Part shown: positions 57,224 through 64,000 of the stretch, piece by piece
How the letters are laid out: each line of letters opens with the position of its first letter
How positions within the stretch are numbered: position 1 is the first letter of the stretch
DNA from: Nilaparvata lugens
Lineage: Eukaryota > Arthropoda > Insecta > Hemiptera > Delphacidae
NCBI RefSeq assembly: GCF_014356525.2
Contig: NC_052512.1
Span: 97,555-161,554 of the forward strand
DNA: 64,000 nucleotides
Direction of reading: 5' to 3'
Translations under genes and position numbers: made by a program
Notes under the pieces: model-generated
What the model was told of the DNA's origin: nothing
Seen by the model: the letters and a program-made list of their open reading frames with translations, nothing else
Database searches by the model: none

Positions 57224-59493
57224 TGAGTCTATACCTAATTCATGCAGGTGAACGGGCTAGAGTCAAGAAAACTTCAATAATCTTGCCATGCCTGATTTAA
57301 TAGGTTATACTATAGAAAATCACTACAATTGAAATAATTGAAAAATACAAACAGTTTCAATAAACATTGGCAACAACTAAAATCGCAACAACAGAAACAA
57401 CAATTCATGTTACTTTGTTGACATTCTTCATCTGATCGGGGGCGCTTACTATCCCCGTTTAGATAGCAATACGTCACAAAACCAAACAATATCAGTCATC
57501 AAATAACAAAATAATAACTTCAACATGAAATTACTCAAGGAAAAAAGCCCGTTGAACCCAAGTTTCGTCGATAGTAACATATAACCCATTTCATAATAAT
57601 TTTGAATCCCCACTTGATTGACATTCCGAATGAACCTTTGTTTCACTACACTGCACTTTCGTTGGTCTTTACGTTGCTTTATCGTCGGGGTTACAGTACC
57701 TTGTTTTTGGCGGTGAGCTTTTACCGGTTGAATTTGGCTTGACGGCGACGTCCTCTTACGTCCCTAGACCTGTCGTCTGAACGGGTGTCTTGAAGCGGTG
57801 CTACATAAAGTTGCGGAACCAAAGGGGTGGTAGTACAAGAAGTTGGTTTGGGAACACACATGAACCGCTGTAAATAAATGTATTACAGCATTAATTTCTA
57901 ACTCTTCCTACAATTCATCAAAAGCTAAAACAGGAGTTTATTCTGTTATTTAATTTAGATTTTATCTTGACGTTCTGATTCCTTCTCAAAATTTAACAGA
58001 TTTAAAACAAATTTACTTGCCAGAGTGTCATTAATCTACAATGCAACTTTATGAAAACACTCGTAATAAATTAATATAATGCTTTTAGAAAAATGAATAC
58101 TTCATTAATTATGATGTTAACTTTATGATATTTTTCGTTTGGTTTGCAAAATCAAATATAATTTTTCATATAGTAGCTCGGCTAGTATTGTTGGAAACTT
58201 GTGCGCTAGCCAACATTTATTCTATTTATTATTTATGAACTTTAGGACGCAATCCAAGTGTAAATAACGGGCATTTGCCCAAAACTGCTCAGAACCTTAA
58301 TTAAAAATGAACATTCCAGAGTTTATGATTTGATTTACCTTTAATTAAATAAAATAGTAGACACATAGAAAAAATATTAAATTGATTAAAATTTGAACAT
58401 TCATTAACATTAATTTCCTGGAAAAGAAAAACTCTTCTTTGTCTATTAAGATTTCTATCATAAAAATTTACTAAATTATTCGAGAGCCTTTTAATGGCAT
58501 AAGAAAACAGAGTCTGAAAAATATAAAATTATAAAATGTCATAAACTCAATATGAACATAATCTTAAAAATTTCATTCAATTTAAAGGCTATCTTCCTGA
58601 CTTTCAGCAATACTCTACGATAATATATCTCCAGAAACAATAACTCAAATGTAACGTAACTGATAACTTTCTATACTTCTGTAGAAAAAAAAATTATAAT
58701 TATCTTCCATCACTAATAAAATCAAAAGGATTATTCTCAATCAATATTATTAACTTGAAAAATAACAGGCTTAATTAATTCAATACTCTTATGGAAGTTT
58801 CAATCAATTAAATTCCCTAAATTATATTTTAACCTTATTTTACGTACCTTAGCGGTTATTTGAAGAAACAATTATTCGTACATGATGAAGAAACACAATT
58901 AAACCTTTCAGGACATGGCACTACTAGTAATTTAAACATTAATAAAAAATAAAACTAGCTCCTACATTAACTACTGAAATAAACTTATAAACCTGCCCAA
59001 AAGGGGAAACATAGTGACTACATCTTTACTCTCGTAGTGCTCCTAGCAAAGTGTCCTCCGGAACGTAATCTGGTCTCGACTGGGGAATCCCCACTACTGT
59101 TTTAGAAACAGGTCTCCTATTGGGCGAATGGAATCAATTTGACCAATCGTCGCGTGGCTTCTACAGCCTTTGGACCAAATAGTAACTGCAAAATCGGTAG
59201 TTTGTTATAATTTCAATGCTTGCTGTTTTCCAACTTATCGCATTTTATGTCGCGACAAGAAGGCTAAGTTTTAGAGATAATTCCATAATCTACATTCCTC
59301 GACGACTCGGAGCCACAATTTTAAATATCTATCATGGGAAACTCGAAGTCATGGCCGTTCATAATAGAGAGAGAAAATAATTTATTTCGCTAACTCACTT
59401 ACAATAATGGCTCTAGTCTATTGCGTATTAAATTTACTATTATAACTTGGGAAAAGGCTGAATTAAAACTGAATTAAAGAGGTGCCCGGCACA
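57224..59493 (-). repeat. 5' LTR (right copy)
   Basis: 2270 bp, about 11 bp shorter than the left copy despite an extra ACTGAATTAAA near 59468. It would hold the promoter and polyadenylation signals; I did not place a TATA box. A frame at 57449-57646 parallels the one in the left LTR. Confidence 0.92.
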
Positions 59494-60265
59494 AGCGTTG
59501 AGGACTTTTTGAGAGTAGTTTAATTATTCATGACAAAATTCAACTCTAGTTTCAGCGTTGAGGATTCTTCGAGAGTAGTTTCATTATCTATTTATTCAGT
59601 TTTCTTCAGACTGAGTATTTCAGTATTGATGAATCATAACCTAAAGACTGAAGTTTACAATAATTTGAAGCTACGATGGGTGATGCAAAAAATGCAGAAA
59701 TAGAGGTTAGATTGCAATGTTCTATACAGAAAGGTAAAGTTCAAATCTAAAGTTTTGTCCACTCATGGAAAAGGAATCAAATTTTAGAAGAAACGAACAC
59801 TTCTCTGATTGGTTCTCATGGAATTAATCACGCTTAAAATTAAACAGATTTGTGCAACCGGGCCTGAGAGTGATAAACTGGAAATACTAAGATAAGAACA
59901 CCATTTCTCGATTCGTTTAGTCAGCTCCCTATAACTGAACGCACTCTTGAGGTCTCATCTTATCCTCCTTCTTTTCATCTGAAGACGGAATCGGCTTATT
60001 AGATAATGCAGTCTGATGTCTCGTCTCTCGAATTGAAGAATTTCGAAAAAGTGAGGTGAGGAGACAAGACCAGATTTGTAGCAAATAGCGAGCGATGTAC
60101 AAGCTCGGATTGGATTCAATGCTTCACAATTTCAACTTGAATTTTCCGTGTTTTATTCCCTCTCCTCCTTGAGGTCGTGTTTTGGTAGGAAAAATATCAT
60201 CTAATATTCTTGGCAAAGAGTCGTCAATATTGACTATTTTCATGGAATTTATAAATAATTCAGGG
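59494..60265 (-). repeat. Right arm of the inverted duplication, beyond the LTR element
   Basis: 59494-59600 has AGCGTTGAGGACTTTTTGAG twice (a ~60-bp local duplication). 59790-60250 is the reverse of 30770-31290 (AGAGTGCGTTTAG-type, GCAAATAGCGAGCGATGTAC and CTTGGCAAAGAGTCGTCAA), with half of the foldback MITE of 31160-31320. Confidence 0.8.
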
Positions 60266-61195
60266 TGTGACGTTATTCTTTATATTTAAATAGCAAGTAG
60301 CCTCCTGCTTGGCATCAGTCGGTAGAGCATGAAATATTTGATATAATTATAAAATTAGGTCGTGGTTTTTTAATAGGATTCAGTCTCATAAAAATCTTTA
60401 TAGGCCCAGATATGAGTTTCCCCTATAACTCTTGTAATTCATTAAAAAATAAATATTTCAGTCTCATAAAAATCTTTATAGCCCAGATATGAGTTTCCCC
60501 TATAACTCTTGTAATTCATTAAAAATAAATATTATATATAAATATGATACTTATACTATAGTGTTGAGGAATTAAAATAAATTGCACACCATAAACAATT
60601 TGATACATATATTAACAAATAATGCAAAAAATAGATCAAGGCAAAATATATAAAGAGCGATAAAAATATAATATATAATAAAAATAGAACAATAATGAAA
60701 TCAGTAAAATATCACAGGCTAAACTTTATACTCTAGATTTATGGCACGAATCATTACCATGTGCCTTTATCTTAAAATCATATGCATCCTTTTGCATGTA
60801 GCTGCGATATGAGCTTGCTAATACTTGTCGACTTGGACAATTCAATTAAAAATAGGTTCTTTAAGATCAACTTGATAAATTGGCAACTAATAATCCAAAT
60901 ATATATTAAATTCTCTAGTACTTAGTAGATTCTTTGTATTGAATATATATTTTATCTCAGGGTGCAAGATTCGGCACCTGATGGAATAAGTAGAGCAATT
61001 CATCTAGTGAATTAGAGCTATAACAAACTATCGCAAATTATATTGCAAAAATTAAAGATCATATGAATATGTTTTAATAGCCTAGATTTTATACTTCTTT
61101 GATTCAATAGAATTTTCTGAAATGTATTGATTCATTTACTCCTTAATAAAATACCTTTAATACTATATTACTTGCGCAATTATTTTTATTAGGTT
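60266..61195 (-). repeat. Inverted copy of the repeat between LINE-A ORFs
   Basis: Reverse complement of 9345-10210 from GACGTTATTCTTTATATTTA to ACCTTTAATACTATATTACT. A 78-bp tandem duplication (CAGTCTCATAAAAATC at 60381 and 60459) is present only here. Confidence 0.8.
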
Positions 61196-63055
61196 TTTTA
61201 ATTATGCTCTCTACATGCTAGTTAATATTCTATATACTAATATTTATTTCATGCTTCCTAATAGTTAGCCACGTACATGTGTTCTTTCAATTGCATACCG
61301 TTTTGTTGCAATAGGCTCTGCCAGGGGTTGGTCAGATTCTACGTTGCTCGATTCGGTCGATCGTTAGGTCGCCGATCACTGAATGATATACCTAACCTCA
61401 ATCTTCCAAATATTTTATATAATAATATTTTATTAGCAACAATTCTTTCAAGTCCTTTTTAGGTTTTTGTACCGTTTAGCCAGAACAAGCTGATGCTATC
61501 TAATCTTTATTGTTATCTTTGGCGATATAGCCAGTTATTTTACTCAGACCTAAATACTTCAGTTAGGGATTTTTATCTACCCAAATTTCAAATACTCTAC
61601 AACCTATAGGAATTGAACCCTGGTAATGACTTGACCTTCTTGAGGAGTCATGGGATAGAAAATTGCCAGTTCATAGAATCACTTCACTTGTATGGAATAC
61701 AGTATTAAATTATGAAATATATAAAAATACATGTGGTTGATAGACATTTTTGCAGTCTATACCACCGCTGCGCATCAATGTAAACGGAGGGGGGTTTTTC
61801 TCCTCTTCTATAATATTTACCAAAATTATGCTATTAAATCTCTATTTGAATCCTTGATTGGTTGGGAGCTTTTAGTGGATTCGTTCATTCAAATGCACAG
61901 ATTATCATCATTAACTAATGGTCACCTATTTTAGCAACTAGCAACTACGAGCCAGGAACTTCAATGAAAAATACTAATAAAATTCAACTTCGGGTTTATT
62001 GAACTCCAAATAGGTAGAATGAATTAATAGTCAGGTGAAATGTCAAATTTTCAAACAGAACAAAGTGATTCAGCAATTGATTCACAAAAAATATATTCAA
62101 TTATTCCAATCTACACATTTTGGGAACCTGCTAACTTGCTGCATTTAAATTTGGGCCTCGGTCATTCTATGAAATTAAATTTTGAGCTTAATAAGAAAAA
62201 CAACAAAAGTTTGGCACTCACCATTCTAACAATATTCAAACTTGGACTCTTCGGAAACACTCACATACGCTTCAATAAAACTCACTATACTTGAACTCAC
62301 ACGCACAAATAATTTTCTGATTCTACTCCTACTAACTATATAAAATTTTGTTTCCTATTCATCTAGATGAAAATTACTGCTAGCTGGAAACTTAACAATT
62401 TGTCCCTCTGAATGGGAAATTGGCCCATTCAGAGGACCGAGGCTCGCACACCGTTACATGTTTTCCCAGTTACGTCTCAATTCCAACTGTGGCCTTTTCA
62501 CTAAAAATTATTCCCCCTCCACGAGCGTTGAGCACAACTTCCAGTGGAAAAGCCAAAGCTGCAAAAAGGTCAATGGTCGTACTTACAATTCCCAAATACA
62601 GTAGCTTTTTCGACAAGAAATTGAAACTGCATTTGAAAAATGCACGAAAATTGCTCTAATTTTGACAACTAGGCAACAAGTTAGCAAATTCCAACAAGAC
62701 AGAGTCAATTCTCACACTAAAAACGCAGGGTTCAACAAACAGTAAAATCAAATTTCATTTCAGTTCAAAAACCTGAAAAACAATATAAGAAACACAAAAA
62801 CAACTACAATAATACCCTCTCAATATCACACTATTACACATTCACATTCCAGCGCTCACACTCACATTCCAGGACGACACGTCACTGTACGATAGGACAG
62901 AAAGCTCTATATTTATTTAGGATTTTTTCTAGACATTTTTAATTGATAATTATTTATTAGTTTTTGAAAAAACATAACAACAGGTCAATGTAAGTTATTG
63001 AACGCGAGGTCTACTGTTCACAGAACTACTAGTATTTTTAAAATGAAAAAGGGTA
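61196..63055. other. Region without a left-arm counterpart, no gene established
   Basis: Several short frames without motifs on the plus strand. On the minus strand, 62660 to 62480 holds about 60 open codons with a hydrophobic stretch (LFAALAFPLEVVLNARGGG) that stops once and then stays open for about 25 codons; origin unknown. CCTCTGAATGGG and CCCATTCAGAGG near 62406-62436 form a perfect 12-bp inverted repeat. 62850-62945 matches 26220-26320. Confidence 0.35.
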
Positions 63056-64000
63056 CCACAAGTTTACATATTGTTCTTATCAATTTTGAAAAATCTGGTG
63101 TGACGCACTCACACAACTACTTTCCTTGCCGTTATGAAAATTGATCACCTGACGCTAGTGTTTACGCGCATCTCAAGTCTACTATTCAAAGATCTGAGCC
63201 AGCTGGTGACAGGGCAATAACGCTGGAGACACACGAGGTCTGCTATCTCTTCATAGTGAATGATTTAAAAGAACCAACAGTTGCCAACATTTTGCAATTA
63301 TTGAAATAATAACTTTTTCTCAAATTTCGAGCTTATTTTCAATTTTAGGTGAAAACGATACTGAACAATTTATTATTGTGGAGATTTTCATGCTCAATCT
63401 TCTCCATTTGAAATTTTCTGAAGCTTGATAATTGGGAATCCAAAATCAAACTTTGCATAGATGGGGCGGAGCTTTTCTATCACGAATGGTGATAGAGTGG
63501 ATAAGGATAATGTGATATATGTAGTACAATAGGGGAAAAAAGCACAATAATATATCCCATGGTATGTGTTGTTCATGTGTCAGGTTTTAAGCCGATTTCT
63601 TGTTAACTCAAGCCGATTACTGTCGACTTCTGTCTATGTCATAATAGACATTGTTGGGGTGAGAGTGTACGAACGGCACAGTATGAGAGACTACCTACGT
63701 CACATTGCTACACGAGAAAGAACTACTAGGACTATCGGCTTCAGTTAACAGTGGAATTTTGAACATAAATGGGATTTCTTCTTATGCTTTCTTTTATCTA
63801 TGATAGTACACCCTCGAGAAGTTAGATAAGTTGAAGACTGTAGCTTACAAAGAAAGAGAAAGTATATAATAATGAAAAAGGAAGACTGAGAGGAATTAAT
63901 AGGTTCTTTTTTGTTGCAATTCTTACTTCACTGCGTAGCTTCACGCTTGTCTTAACATGATATATTAACGGTTCAGGAAAGATGAAACAACGAGTAATTC
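63056..64000 (-). repeat. Family A fragment and family C, inverted
   Basis: 63056-63440 reverses 29200-29575, 63440-63780 reverses 28855-29200, and 63780-64000 reverses 25260-25480. The family C copy here therefore has one flank like 28.9 kb and the other like 25.4 kb. The region runs off the window. Confidence 0.8.

Larger units (their letters stand above)
47560..59493 (-). mobile_element. Full-length Ty3/gypsy LTR retrotransposon, minus strand
   Basis: About 11.9 kb, two LTRs of about 2.28 kb and a 7.38-kb interior. On the minus strand the order is 5' LTR, leader, gag, zinc knuckles, protease, RT, RNase H, integrase, 3' LTR, which is the Ty3/gypsy order. LTR ends are TGTGCCGGGC and GACTCA in element sense. 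A polypurine tract (GGAAGGAAGGGGAG) abuts the 3' LTR, fixing orientation. No clear tRNA primer site (no TGG next to the 5' LTR) and no matching target-site duplication. All coding parts are split by frameshifts. No envelope gene and no chromodomain seen. Confidence 0.92.

Noticed and set aside
47558..59497. Clean 4-5 bp target-site duplication for the LTR element
   Set aside because: Bases outside the LTRs (TTCC on the left, AGCG on the right) do not match.
61277..62659. Three plus-strand frames of 61-84 codons
   Set aside because: No motif and no homologous copy elsewhere in the window; length is within chance for this composition.

Overview
The window looks like a repeat-dominated, AT-rich piece of an insect nuclear genome, probably a hemipteran such as a planthopper. 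That is inferred from the mix of LINEs, a Ty3/gypsy element, foldback MITEs and short dispersed repeats; no host gene is present to settle it. I found no host protein-coding gene, tRNA or rRNA that I could support. Almost every recognisable coding stretch belongs to a transposable element and is broken by frameshifts. A run of 100 Ns (41401-41500) marks a scaffold gap.

Left part (1-25 kb). There are foldback MITEs (1-527, 6141-6782, 7110-7320, 21326-21525) and a dispersed family here called D. Three LINE remnants follow: a 5'-truncated RTE-like reverse transcriptase with a GAA tail (2310-3696); LINE-A, with a PHD-finger/coiled-coil ORF1 and an EN-RT ORF2 (8232-12806); and LINE-B, a nearly complete CR1-like element whose ORF1 joins a FLYWCH-like zinc finger, a coiled coil and an SGNH esterase domain (about 13.7-18.55 kb).

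Middle and right part (25-64 kb). The sequence left of the gap (25.3-37.8 kb) reappears in reverse order and orientation right of it (41.6-64.0 kb), interrupted by structural differences. The arms carry arrays of an 86-bp tandem unit. Each unit contains an imperfect inverted repeat of about 20-bp arms plus a second short one, and the arrays share the same flanks at several loci. The arms also carry ~137-bp tandem arrays, (TA)n, (CA)n and (GT)n tracts, and a 1.19-kb duplication found only in the right arm.

A full-length minus-strand Ty3/gypsy retrotransposon (47560-59493) with unusually long LTRs (~2.28 kb) sits inside the right arm. It has a purine-rich PPT, and gag, zinc knuckles, protease, RT, RNase H and integrase in the usual order. 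The left arm still holds the related sequence without the element. The inverted arrangement around a scaffold gap could be a true inverted segmental duplication or two divergent haplotypes joined head to head by scaffolding. Single-base indels dominate both the LTR differences and the ORF breaks, so unpolished long-read error may explain part of the decay.
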